Below are positions 46,723 to 55,456 of a stretch of DNA of 64,000 nucleotides, one piece after another. Both the position numbers and the translations under genes were made by a program. Position 1 is the stretch's first letter, and every line of letters begins with the position of its first letter. A model generated the notes under the pieces. That model saw nothing but the letters and a program-made list of their open reading frames with translations. It was not told the origin of the DNA and searched no databases. Origin of the DNA: Streptomyces albiflavescens (GTDB lineage Bacteria > Actinomycetota > Actinomycetes > Streptomycetales > Streptomycetaceae); contig NZ_BMMM01000002.1 in NCBI RefSeq assembly GCF_014645835.1, positions 691,233 to 755,232 of the forward strand. The letters are read 5' to 3'.

Positions 46723-47697
46723 TCAGCGGATGGATAGCCCGTAATCGGCCGCGGCGCGGCCGAGGACTGTGACTTCCACGAGCTCTCGACGCTCCGCATT
46801 GGCGGGATGAGCAACCTGGATTAGCCCGGCCTCCGTGAGCTTGAGTACGGCTCGGTCGAGGGCGGTCTGGCGCTCTGTCAGGGCGGTGCGGGCTGGGGCT
46901 TCCTCGACGGCGTCACTCGTGAAGGCCGCAGGGTCGATGAGGGGGAAGGGGCCGTCGGCGGCTACCGGCTCCGGTTCCTGCGCGATGACGCGCAGCAGTT
47001 CCCGTTCGGCAGCGTTCAGCATCGTGAAGGCGGCACGAGCCCGTAAGAATCGCCGCCGACCCTCCTCCGCCAGGGCAAGTTGGGCGGAGGTTGGCCGCCT
47101 CAGGCGTGAAACGGCTGGGAGCGGCTCGTTGGTGATGGCTTCGGTGCTCTGGATGAGGAAGGTGTTGATCCGGTCGTAGGTGGTGCGTACGTGGGTCTGA
47201 ATGTCTGCCAGCGCAGTCTGGATCTGGGTGTCTGCGTCGTGGTGGAGGGCGTCGCGGATACGCTGGGAAGTTTCCGAAAGCTCGTCCACGAAGGGGCGAT
47301 TGCGGACGCCTGGCCTCAGGAGCGGGGTCTGCAGACGCATGCCGTCCCTGTGGGCACGCCGGACCATGCAACGGTAGAGCGTTGCGGTGAACTCCTTCAG
47401 CTCTGCCTGTAACTGTTCGTCGTAGCGCTCGCTGTCGACCGGCCGTCCCTGTTGTAGATCAGATATCACGCGTTCGGAGGTCATAAGCCAGACTCGTGCG
47501 GCAACGCGCGCCGTGGCAATGATCTCCAGAGTGACTTCGTTATACGCCTCCGTGGCTGCTGCCTTTGCGCGCCCGGCTTCCGCTTCTGCAGCCACGGCGT
47601 CGTCGCGCCGCTTCGCACGCTGCACCAGGAGGGCACCGGCCGCTCCAAGGCCGGCTCCGCCGAGGCCGCTGACGGTCGCGAGAATCGTCTCCCACAT
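46723..47697 (-). CDS. Membrane-anchored hypothetical protein
   Basis: About 324 residues from ATG 47697. An N-terminal Gly-rich TM helix (LATVSGLGGAGLGAAGALLVQ), then a long coiled-coil-like segment (RRDDAVAAEAEAGRAKAAATEAYNE) and a helical cytosolic part. The C-terminal 70 residues resemble a winged helix (RQTALDRAVLKLTEAGLIQVAHPANAERRELVEVTVLG). The similarly built gene at 53673 suggests a recurring island protein type. Function unknown. Confidence 0.68.
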   Translation of the reverse strand: MWETILATVSGLGGAGLGAAGALLVQRAKRRDDAVAAEAEAGRAKAAATEAYNEVTLEIIATARVAARVWLMTSERVISDLQQGRPVDSERYDEQLQAELKEFTATLYRCMVRRAHRDGMRLQTPLLRPGVRNRPFVDELSETSQRIRDALHHDADTQIQTALADIQTHVRTTYDRINTFLIQSTEAITNEPLPAVSRLRRPTSAQLALAEEGRRRFLRARAAFTMLNAAERELLRVIAQEPEPVAADGPFPLIDPAAFTSDAVEEAPARTALTERQTALDRAVLKLTEAGLIQVAHPANAERRELVEVTVLGRAAADYGLSIR

Positions 47698-47866
47698 TGC
47701 CACCACGCTATCGTCCACGCCCTGCCCACAAGCCCTGCACGCCGAATCTGACACCGACTCCCGCCACGGGTGCCCGTTCGATTCCCACGCGTGCCCCTTC
47801 CGGCTCTGCCGCAGTAAATCGGGCATTTAATGCGGCACTACCCTGAACAAGTCTCAACCCCCTGCT

Positions 47867-48130
47867 TCAGGTGTTGTCTCGGCGGATCATCTCCCGCAGG
47901 CTGGTGCGGGCGGCGGCCAAGTCCTCTTCGGTCTCCTCTAGCCGGGCCGCCAGGCCGTCCCGCTCGCGCTTGAGGTCGTCCCGTTCGGTGGCGAGTTGCT
48001 GGACGCGTCCGGCCAGCTCATCGATTCGGGCCACGAGGTCGAGCTCGCATCCGAGGTTGGCGCAGAGTGACGGCGGCCCGCATCCGTCCGGAATACGCGA
48101 CATCTCAACATGCGAGCTCACCAGCCTCAA
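47867..48130 (-). pseudogene. DUF6262-like C-terminal fragment fused to repeat c
   Basis: The last 55 residues form a coiled coil (IDELAGRVQQLATERDDLKRERDGLAARLEE) and end EDLAAARTSLREMIRRDNT, like the tail of DUF6262 proteins that accompany recombinases. The usual N-terminal DNA-binding part is missing. The first codons are read from the tail repeat c, so this is probably a truncated remnant. Confidence 0.6.
48090..48124 (+). repeat. Right-end repeat, copy c
   Basis: 35 bases: GGAATACGCGACATCTCAAC then ATGCGAGCTCACCAG. Matches copy d (60988) in 31 of 35. Copies a and b are the same motif lacking the internal 15 bases between two GCGA words. Confidence 0.8.
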
Positions 48131-48182
48131 CCCCCCGTCCCCTGCTGTTCAAGATCCTTCGGTCCGCCGTGAACGGCTGCGC

Positions 48183-49094
48183 CTACGGGCGCGGCCAAGC
48201 GGCCGGGGTGGTCGCCGGCAGCGGGATCTCGTCCAGCCTCAGCCACCGCTCCCGGCCGTCCTGATCGAGCAGGCAGAACCGCACGTCCCCGGCCTCATCC
48301 GCCTCGTACGGGGCATCCCCGACCGCCCGCAGCAGGGCCCGCAGCCTGGGGTAGGGGGCCTGCATCGCCCGGCCGCGCACACCCTCGCCGCGCAGGGCGA
48401 CCAGGGTGAAGGAAGCGACGTTCACCCCGGTGCGGCGGTGACCGTCCGCGTGGGCCACCGCCTCGGGGTGCTCCACGATGGAGGCCAGTGCCTGCGGCCC
48501 GGCGACCGTGTAGGTCAGCACCAGGTCCCCGCGCTGGAGCACCACCTGCGCGCCCGGCTCCATCAGCGAACCGTCCCCGGCGAGCGACAGCGCCACTTTG
48601 CCGACCATCGGGCCCATTCCGATCTCACGGACCTCGTCGAACTGTTCCACGGTGGCGTCCACGAACCGCTGGGAGTTGGGCAGCACCAGCACGCAGTGCC
48701 CGTTCCACGAGGTCCCGGTCCAGCTCGGCGTGAGCGAGCCGTAGCGGACCCCGTCCCCGTCCTTGTTCCGGATCGCCAGGTCGACCGGCAGCAGTTCGGC
48801 CCGCACCCCCAGCTGGCCGTAGGCGTTGCGCAGCGTCATGCACGCGTCCACGCACACGTTCGCTGGAACACGGCCGTCCGCGAGGGCCACCCACAGGTAC
48901 GGCAGCACCAGTTCCACCAGCTGGTCCGGCTTCGCGTGCTCCAGCATCCGCGCCGTATGGTCCATGCTCCCCCGCAGCGGCAACCCGCCACCCGGCAGCA
49001 CCGCAGCCGCCGCACGCGGACGCGGTACCGAGAGGTCACGTGGGGCCCGCTTCTGCGGCGTCCGGTGCTTCCTGCCCCGCTTCTGCTTCGACAT
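48183..49094 (-). CDS. Transglutaminase-like hypothetical protein
   Basis: 303 residues. Basic N-terminus (MSKQKRGRKHRTPQKRAPR). The middle shows the order of a transglutaminase/papain-like triad: Cys in VCVDACMTLRNAYGQLG, His in WNGHCVLVL, Asp in RFVDATVEQF. Inferred cysteine-protease or transglutaminase-like activity; no family could be confirmed. Lone gene inside the island. Confidence 0.65.
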   Translation of the reverse strand: MSKQKRGRKHRTPQKRAPRDLSVPRPRAAAAVLPGGGLPLRGSMDHTARMLEHAKPDQLVELVLPYLWVALADGRVPANVCVDACMTLRNAYGQLGVRAELLPVDLAIRNKDGDGVRYGSLTPSWTGTSWNGHCVLVLPNSQRFVDATVEQFDEVREIGMGPMVGKVALSLAGDGSLMEPGAQVVLQRGDLVLTYTVAGPQALASIVEHPEAVAHADGHRRTGVNVASFTLVALRGEGVRGRAMQAPYPRLRALLRAVGDAPYEADEAGDVRFCLLDQDGRERWLRLDEIPLPATTPAAWPRP

Positions 49095-49188
49095 GAGCAG
49101 AGCCTAAAGATCCCAACTGCCCTGGCAACAGACCACGTTGACCACGCCGCCCGCGTGACCGGTGCGAACCCTCCGCCCTGACGTGCGA

Positions 49189-49231
49189 AAAGCCGTCCCG
49201 GTGGCACGGGGGAACGCCACCGGGACGGCTT
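49189..49231 (-). terminator. Strong hairpin
   Basis: AAGCCGTCCCGGTGGC and GCCACCGGGACGGCTT, 16-bp perfect stem, followed by TTTTCG on the minus strand. It would insulate the 49094 gene from transcription entering from the right. Confidence 0.75.
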
Positions 49232-49800
49232 GCTTCATCGTACGGCCGCACGGCCCGGCAGGACGTCAGCCGACGGAGACCCGACGGATCGGGCTACCCC
49301 CGCGGCGGCGTCCGACCGGTGGGGGGAAGGTGCAGCGAGTGCGCCCGCAGAGGGGTGGCTCCGGCTCGGTCGTCGTGCACATCTGGGACTGCCCGGACGC
49401 TCCCGCCGACGGGGACGAGGTGGACGCTCTCGGCCGTGATCATCACGCACCCCTACTGGACCGAGGTTCCCCCGTGAACGGGTCAGCGCCCGCATGCAGC
49501 TCAAGCACATCGGCGACCGCGCGACGGACGCGGATAGCGATGCCTAGCTGCCTGGCGCCTCCGTTCGGGGACACCGAGTTCTACCCCGGTATCGCCGCTG
49601 CGCGGCCCTCCACCGCGGTGGCCACGGGGTGACCAGGTTCCTGGCCATCCTGCAGTTCGAAGAGAACGGCCCTGCGGTCACCGGGGAATGGGAAAACGAC
49701 GACCGCGCCGCCCGGCGGACCTACAGCACGTGGATCGGGCTCTACGGCGCACCCTGCGCCGGTGGACCGCGCAAGGCGAAGTCATTGCCGCCGGTGAGTC
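49232..49800 (+). pseudogene. Decayed coding remnants
   Basis: Short coding-like pieces without intact frames. 49481-49545 reads like a C-terminus (ERVSARMQLKHIGDRA). From 49629 a start MTRFLAILQFEENGPAVTGEW and STWIGLYG looks genuine, but then the sensible reading (RTLRRWTARGE-like, ending ESTT) is in another frame, suggesting a deletion. No intact gene supported. Confidence 0.4.
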
Positions 49801-49891
49801 CACCACCTGACAGCCCCGGTCGTGCTCAGCCCACGGCCTACGGCCGCGGTGCCGTCCGGCGCGCACTCGGCTGTGCCCTCCGCTTCCGGCT

Positions 49892-49930
49892 CGCGCCGGT
49901 CGGTGCCGCGGAAGCGGGGGTCCGGGGGCC
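49892..49930. repeat. 39-bp direct repeat, left copy
   Basis: Matches 52752-52790 in 37 of 39 positions (shared word CGGTGCCGCGGAAGCGGGGG). The pair flanks the NACHT gene and the IS4 remnant. Confidence 0.8.
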
Positions 49931-49998
49931 GGCGAAGGCCAATGCAGTTGTCTTAGCTGGCCACCACGACTCGCCCCCTGCCAAGACAACGCGGCCGG

Positions 49999-52157
49999 TC
50001 ATGGTTGGCGTTGTGCGAGGTGGCGTTGTGCGAGGTGGCGTTGGAGGTCGAGATGTCGGAACTGGTAGACCGCTCCCGCTTGTCGTAGTACTCCGCGTCG
50101 TTCGTGGGCGTCGGCCAGGAAACGCATGAAGCGCCAGGGCACACGCCCCGCTGCCGCCAGTGCGGTCCGCGCCACTAGGAACTCCATCCACACCGACCGA
50201 GCGAGTCCGAGCAAGAACCCGACCAGGAGCCCCACCGCGATTCCGAGCACCGAGATGAATGGGAACACTTCCGTCATCCCGTACGAGAGCATGAGGGCAC
50301 CCGCAAGCGTGAAGACGAGCGCGCCCATGAGGCCGCCTGCGAGCGTAATGGCCGAGAAGGTGCGACGGTCGCGGGCCAGGATTACGCCGGGTCCCACTGC
50401 CTTGCTCAGGTCAGGGTGTTGCGACCTGAGCCCGCCGATGAGCCCGAAAGAGAGTCCGACTACGAGCCCCAGCACGAGCCCGGCCTGGGACAACCCGAGC
50501 CAGAGCGCGATGGGGAGTCCGATGGTGAGCCCCAAGGCGAGCCCGACGGTAAGTCCGCACGTGAGCCAGGATTTCCCTTTCCAGCTCCAGCGGATCCCCG
50601 AACTTGGATTTCGGTCTCTTGCAGACCAGGCACACAATAGCGCCGCCACTGGGACTGGGATCGCTAGCACGAGCCCCTCGGCAAGCCCGGCTGCGAGCTG
50701 GAGCTGGTCGGGGGAGGTGAGCCCGATGAAGAGGCCGAAGGGAATCCCGCTCACGAGCCAGGCTGTCAGCCCGATCGTGAGCACTGTTACCTCCTTGGGC
50801 AGAGCTTTGGAGAGTTGCCACCAGGCAAGGTTGGGGGAACCGCCGAGGGTGCGTTGGAGGTGACAGGCCAGAAAGGAGAGGGTGCGCTGGGCTTTTTGGG
50901 CGGTCCAGTGAGTGGGGAGGTGAGGGTGGGGGCGGTAGGCGGCAGGGATGAAGGCCGCGAACAGATGGGTGTTGATGTCCTCGCGGGCGGGGAAGCGGGC
51001 CTGGTCGAGGAGTTCGTCGGGGTGGGCGAGTTCGATGAGGTGCTCGTCGGGGCGCGGGTTGTAGATCGTGCGGGCCAGGAACAGACCGAGCGGGGTGCTG
51101 AGCGCCTGGGAGACGGGACTGCTAGTGCCCAGTGAAGCGGTGACCCGGTGCCAGCGGGCTGCCGCCTCGGTTCCGGGGCCTCCGGCGTCGCGCTCCAAGT
51201 AAGCGCGCGCTCTCGCAGGGTCAAGAGGGAGGAGGCAGATTCCCGCGGCTCCGTTCAAGAGCACGGTGACCCCGGCAGGTGGGGTCAGGGCGCTGCGGTA
51301 CTCGGCGGTGCGGGTGGAGAGCACCAGCGGCTGTCGGGCCGGCAGTGCCTGGTTGATAGCGTGCAGGGCCTGGGCCCGCAGGCTTTCGGGGAGCTCGTCC
51401 AGGCCGTCGAGGATCGGCAGGACCAGCCGCTGCTCGAGCAAGGCGCGTGCCTGGGAGCCAGTACTGGCCTGTGGGGGGTTGGGGGGATGAGGGCGCGTAG
51501 AGCGGGGTGGTCCTGGGCGAGTTCGTCGGCCATCCATGCGTACAGGTCCTGCCGGGCTGGGTCCCAGGAGGCTAGGGGGAAGAGGACCGGGACGGGGCCG
51601 CCGGGCGGGCGGTGTTCGAGCAGGGCCAGCAGGAGGCGGATGAGCAGCATGGTCTTGCCGGCACCGGGTTCGCCGAGGACCACCAGGCGGCGTGTGGGTA
51701 CGCGCTCGAAGACCTGGATGATGTCGCCCCCCTTGCCGGCCAACCCTGCCGGGCTGAGAGCCCACGCGGAGTCGGCTCCGGGAGACTGGCCAGGCCAGTC
51801 CTCGGCCAGCTCCTTCAGGTGCGTCCACGACTCGACGAGGTCCGCGTCGGCCGCCTCCCATGCGACCGGCAGCGGGAAAGGGTCGTTGAGGCAGCGTAGC
51901 CCGGCCTCGGCCTCCCACTGCTGGCGTACCGCCTGGGCGAGCTGGTCGGCCATGTCCCCCAGACGGGCGGGCGCCGACCCGGTCTTGCCGGAGCGGAGCA
52001 CGGCGACTACTGCGGCGGGCAACGCCAGCAGGGCAGTGAACGCGGAGACCACGGTAACCAGAACGTCGACCTTGTGCCCGCCTGCGATGTACCACGCCAG
52101 GAACGCCCCAACCAGGACGACATAGAGCAGCCCGACCTGCTTCGGTACACGTCTCAC
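49999..52157 (-). pseudogene. Membrane NACHT-domain NTPase, frameshifted
   Basis: Reads as one gene of about 719 codons from GTG 52157, interrupted by a one-base frameshift near 51480. N-terminal TM helix (LLYVVLVGAFLAWYIAG), then NACHT NTPase: Walker A VVLGEPGAGKTMLLIRLLL, Walker B LVLPILDGLDELPESLR, sensor-like LVLSTRTAEYRSAL. C-terminal half has about ten Gly-rich TM helices and ends HERRGVLRQAGAVYQFRHLDLQRHL, typical of actinobacterial membrane NACHT proteins. NACHT STAND proteins often act in phage defence. The shift falls in a G6 run (CCCCCC on the coding strand); one extra base would restore the frame. Confidence 0.82.
50011..50040. repeat. 15-bp in-frame tandem duplication at NACHT end
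   Basis: TTGTGCGAGGTGGCG twice, encoding RHLAQRHLAQ just before the stop of the NACHT gene. Confidence 0.9.
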
Positions 52158-52199
52158 GCAATGATCATGCGGGACCCTGGACGGTGTTCCCGGGATTTG

Positions 52200-52700
52200 A
52201 GTTCGCTGACGCCGCCGGAGTGGTAGCGGCATGTGCCCGCCCGGCTCAGGGAGGTGGCGAGGTTTGCGCTGATTCGGCGAAGGGTCTTCCCGCACCTCTG
52301 TACTTGCGTTGCTTGGTCGTCTGGTTGTGGTTCCAGCGGCCGGGGCTGACCTTGACGCGCCCGGCTCGGGTCCGCAGGATCGGCCATCAGAGCGGCTTCT
52401 TGATCGCGCGAGGGCAGTCCCTCTTGGCCCGTGGCGGCAGTAGTCGGCTGCGGGCTTCCTGGGCTGCCTCGGACCATTCTCGGGTGAGCTTGGTCCTGGT
52501 GGCACCGGCCTGTGACAGGACGCTCCGGCGGATGATCCGAACGCAGCGCAGGTAGGAGAGCCGGTCGGTGTCCACGGTCGGGCCGGCGGCCGCTGCTGCG
52601 TGGGCGAACTGGCGGACGGCATGATGGACCGCGAGGTAGGCCCATTGCGCCGCCGCCACACCGGCACCGGTTTGTCGCCTCGGATATGAAGGGCATTGGT
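52200..52700 (-). pseudogene. IS4-type transposase C-terminal remnant
   Basis: On the minus strand the frame reads QWAYLAVHHAVRQFAHAAAA ... DTDRLSYLRCVRIIRRSVLSQAG, the C-terminal region of IS4-family transposases of Streptomyces. No N-terminal catalytic part remains and the frame breaks near 52385. Dead fragment. Confidence 0.7.
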
Positions 52701-52751
52701 TAGACGTGATGGGCCGAGCGAGGCGGCATCTGGAACCCTCCACTCCCTTCC

Positions 52752-52790
52752 CGCGCCGGGCGGTGCCGCGGAAGCGGGGGTCAGGGGGCC
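52752..52790. repeat. 39-bp direct repeat, right copy
   Basis: Partner of 49892-49930. Confidence 0.8.
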
Positions 52791-52967
52791 GCCGACAGGC
52801 CGGTTGACACCTCTCGTGTCAGTCAGAGGTCGGGTGCCGTACGATGCAGAGGACTCACCGGGACCCACCAGGACTCACTGGGACTGGTCCCGTCCCGGAA
52901 CGTCGCGAAGGGCCCGATGCCGGCGGCCACCGACATCAGACCCTCCGCTTCGAGTACCGCAGTCACC

Positions 52968-52998
52968 GAGCCCGGCCGTCCAACTAGCGGCCGGGCTC
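52968..52998 (-). terminator. Hairpin after small gene
   Basis: GAGCCCGGCCG and CGGCCGGGCTC, perfect 11-bp stem, nine-base loop, 45 bases downstream of the small gene at 53043-53162 (minus strand). Confidence 0.7.
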
Positions 52999-53042
52999 AC
53001 TGCTGAGCACGGACGTTTGCCGGCGGGCTTTCCGGCTTCTGG

Positions 53043-53162
53043 TCAAGACCAGAAGGACCGCAGTACATCGATGGCTGCGACGATCACGGGCGCCCAGTCG
53101 ACAAGTGCCTGACGCCAGGTCAGGACGCGCTTGTCGCAAGCGCAGTGCTCGTGCTGATCCAT
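53043..53162 (-). CDS. 39-residue small protein
   Basis: Short frame starting MDQHEHCACDKRVLTWRQAL, then a hydrophobic amphipathic stretch (VDWAPVIVAAIDVLRSFW) and TGA. GAGGAGG sits seven bases before the ATG and a strong hairpin follows the stop, so it looks like a complete small transcription unit. Possibly membrane-associated; function unknown. Confidence 0.55.
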   Translation of the reverse strand: MDQHEHCACDKRVLTWRQALVDWAPVIVAAIDVLRSFWS

Positions 53163-53672
53163 CGATGCCTCCTCTCACTCAGCCCCAAGTGGCCCTTGAG
53201 ACAGGGCCTTCGCCCGGGAGGGCGAAGCACGTGAGGAGCTCCGTGTGAGGAAGCAGCCCCAAGCATACGAGCCCACCGGAGGCCTGAAGACCTGGGGGAC
53301 CACAACACTTGGGCTGCTGTTGCAATCCAACCACTAGATGTGGGGATCGACGCGAAAATTGACCCACCACGCGCGTGTCGCAGACGTATTGGCATGTGCC
53401 GCGCTGCCAGACTGATCCGCCACGCCTGTGTGACCACGGCCATACCGTGAGGCACCTGCGGAGATGCCGTGCGGTGCCGCAACGACGGGACGGACGCCTC
53501 CTGCGCAGATGAGGGCTGGTTGTTGCCCGACGGGTCCCTTCCAGCCGCATGATCAAGCGACGAAGCGTGAGTGCCACATCCGCAGCTCGGGGTGGGGTGT
53601 TGTACTTCGAGAAGACTGTCGCACCGCCCTCGAAGCCTCCGGACAGCTAGCATTCGAGGTGTAGGCGAGCGC
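53163..53672. other. Intergenic stretch without gene
   Basis: About 510 bases. A hairpin CTTCGCCC/GGGCGAAG (around 53205-53226) is visible. Open frames on both strands have no ribosome-binding site or recognisable content. Possibly decayed mobile DNA. Confidence 0.4.
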
Positions 53673-54275
53673 TCATCGGCGTCGCAGGAGGCCTCTACGT
53701 GTCGGCCGGTCCCGCTCGGTGGGGCGGAGTATCTTGCGGCACCCGGCGGTGAAGTTGTCGAGCATCCGCTCCATGTCGCCCTGGTCCCGGAGGGCGAACT
53801 GCAGCTGGCTCTGGAGTAGTTCGTCGCGGTCGCGGCCACCAGCGACTTCCGCAGTCCAGTCGCGGATCCGTCCGGACAGAAGCTCGATGGCCTTCGCGGC
53901 GAACTCGGCACTGTTGGCGATGTCGTACGGGCCCTCGATCGCTACGGCGCCGACGGCCCGCGCGACCGCATCACGCTGCTCGTCGACCTCCTGGAGCCGT
54001 GCCTGCACGGCGGCCTGGTCGAAGTCGTCGCCCTTGAACATGTCCAAGAGTGCGTCTGCGGCGTCCCGCCGGGCGAGGAGAGCCGTAGCGCATGCGCTGT
54101 ACGCCTGCCGACGGGCCTTCTGTTCCTCCGTGTTCGTCTGTGCCCGGCTGGTGATCCTGGCCGAGCCCAGCGTGCCAGCCGCTCCGACGACCGCGCCAAG
54201 AAGCGTGCCGCTGATGCCGGCGAGGCCGAGCAACGTCGTTGAGTCCACGGGGGCATTGTCGGGGGCGGGGAACAT
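53673..54275 (-). CDS. Membrane-anchored hypothetical protein
   Basis: 200 residues from ATG 54275. N-terminal Gly-rich TM helix (TTLLGLAGISGTLLGAVVGAAGTLG), then long helices likely to form coiled coils. The basic C-terminus ends RPTRRGLLRRR. No family recognised. Same plan as the gene at 46723: short outside end, TM helix, helical cytosolic part. Confidence 0.65.
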   Translation of the reverse strand: MFPAPDNAPVDSTTLLGLAGISGTLLGAVVGAAGTLGSARITSRAQTNTEEQKARRQAYSACATALLARRDAADALLDMFKGDDFDQAAVQARLQEVDEQRDAVARAVGAVAIEGPYDIANSAEFAAKAIELLSGRIRDWTAEVAGGRDRDELLQSQLQFALRDQGDMERMLDNFTAGCRKILRPTERDRPTRRGLLRRR

Positions 54276-54329
54276 CTCAGGGAATCGTGGGCCAGGCACG
54301 CCTTCATGCCTCGCGCACGCGGCACGGCG

Positions 54330-54480
54330 CCATTGGACCCGCCGCCACCCTGGGCAAGGTGTCCTGAAGCGGCCCCGGGGAAAATCGGTACGGCTCGCCG
54401 AAGAGCTGAAGGCGAGCGACGTCGGCCTGGAGTTCCTCACCGGGGAGCTGAAGGGCTTGCACGACCCCTACCGGGCGTGC
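54330..54480 (+). pseudogene. Serine recombinase remnant
   Basis: Reads LAEELKASDVGLEFLTGELKGLHDP, a segment of the resolvase catalytic domain of Streptomyces serine recombinases. Neither end of the gene is present. Dead fragment next to the IS1182 insertion. Confidence 0.65.
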
Positions 54481-54641
54481 GCGTACGCCGGGCATCACTC
54501 GCCGCGCTGATCCTGTGGTGGGTGGTGATGCGCTCTAAGCGCGCCGCCGTCTCCGGCCGCACCGCCGAGGACATCGCCCTGTGGAATACGACACTCCGAA
54601 ATCGGGGTGCCGGTAAGAACCGCGTCACCGATCCTGCTGGC

Positions 54642-55220
54642 TTATTCCGTGCCCGGTGTGGTTTTGTCAGCGGAACCTGACACCACTTGTCGCTCAGTAC
54701 CCGCGGCCGACCCGGAGGTCTTCTCCAGAAGGGTGAACGACTTGGGTGCACCGCCCGGCTGCGGCTTGCCTGCCTTGTGGCCGACGACCCGGTAGCCGGC
54801 GTTCAGGTAGTAGGCGTTCAGGCGTGTGTTGCCGGCCAGGCAGTCCAGACGCACGAACGCCCGCCCCGCCGCGGCAACGCGGCGCTCCGCAGCACGCAGC
54901 AGAAACTGCCCCGTCCCCGGCTGAGCGCTGCTGCGGTCCACCATCAGCCGATGCACATAGCCGGCCACCGGCGGTTGCGGTCCCCAGGCGTCCTCGTCTT
55001 CCCACCACAGCTCCCATGCCCCGGCCACGCGACCATCGGCCTCGGCGAGCCAGACCTCACCACTCACCATGGTCTTGCGGAAGTGGTCCTCGTCCAGTTG
55101 GCCGGGGTGCCACTGGCCGGTGATGCCCTGGGCGAGCATCCAGCGGGCAGCGTCGTCACGCAGACGAACGAGAGTGGCGAGGTCGGTGTCTTCGGCGAGG
55201 CGGAAGTGCAGATCGTTCAC
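54642..55220 (-). CDS. GNAT acetyltransferase carried inside the IS
   Basis: 192 residues. GNAT fold: acidic start FRLAEDTDLATLVRLRDDAARWML, beta4-acetyl-CoA loop region AGYVHRLMVDRSSAQPGTGQFLLRAAE, and LNAYYLNAGYRVVGHK. Probably acetylates a small molecule or protein; a resistance role is possible but unproven. Its TAA stop lies inside the left terminal repeat, so the gene is built into the element. GTG 55220 has GAGGA upstream; a longer start (55247) exists. Confidence 0.85.
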   Translation of the reverse strand: MNDLHFRLAEDTDLATLVRLRDDAARWMLAQGITGQWHPGQLDEDHFRKTMVSGEVWLAEADGRVAGAWELWWEDEDAWGPQPPVAGYVHRLMVDRSSAQPGTGQFLLRAAERRVAAAGRAFVRLDCLAGNTRLNAYYLNAGYRVVGHKAGKPQPGGAPKSFTLLEKTSGSAAGTERQVVSGSADKTTPGTE

Positions 55221-55456
55221 GTCGCGATCCTCGCACGGCTCGCGCAAGCACTCGACGCTGTCCTTCCAGTCACAGCCGAGCGCCAGCGTTGTCAGTTCTC
55301 ATCGACATTTTCGAACTGCCCGATCGCTAAGTGCTGCCCGAAACCGTGGACAAACGTTGCTCGCTCTCGCTTACGAAACCCCCGGTAGGACTGACGGCTC
55401 GTTGTCCCGTAGAGCAGCGGCCGTCTTGGCGTTCCCGGTCGCGGGTGGGGTGTGGG

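Noticed and set aside
52696..53112. Open frame of about 138 codons on the plus strand
   Set aside because: It begins inside IS4 remnant DNA, crosses a 39-bp repeat and a terminator hairpin, and has no ribosome-binding site or motif.
53179..53577. Minus-strand open frame as a gene
   Set aside because: Arg/Ser-rich random composition, no ribosome-binding site, no motif.
55331..55456. Longer N-terminus of the IS1182 transposase
   Set aside because: No good ribosome-binding site, and sequence before MSMQPRPWP looks non-conserved; kept only as an alternative start.
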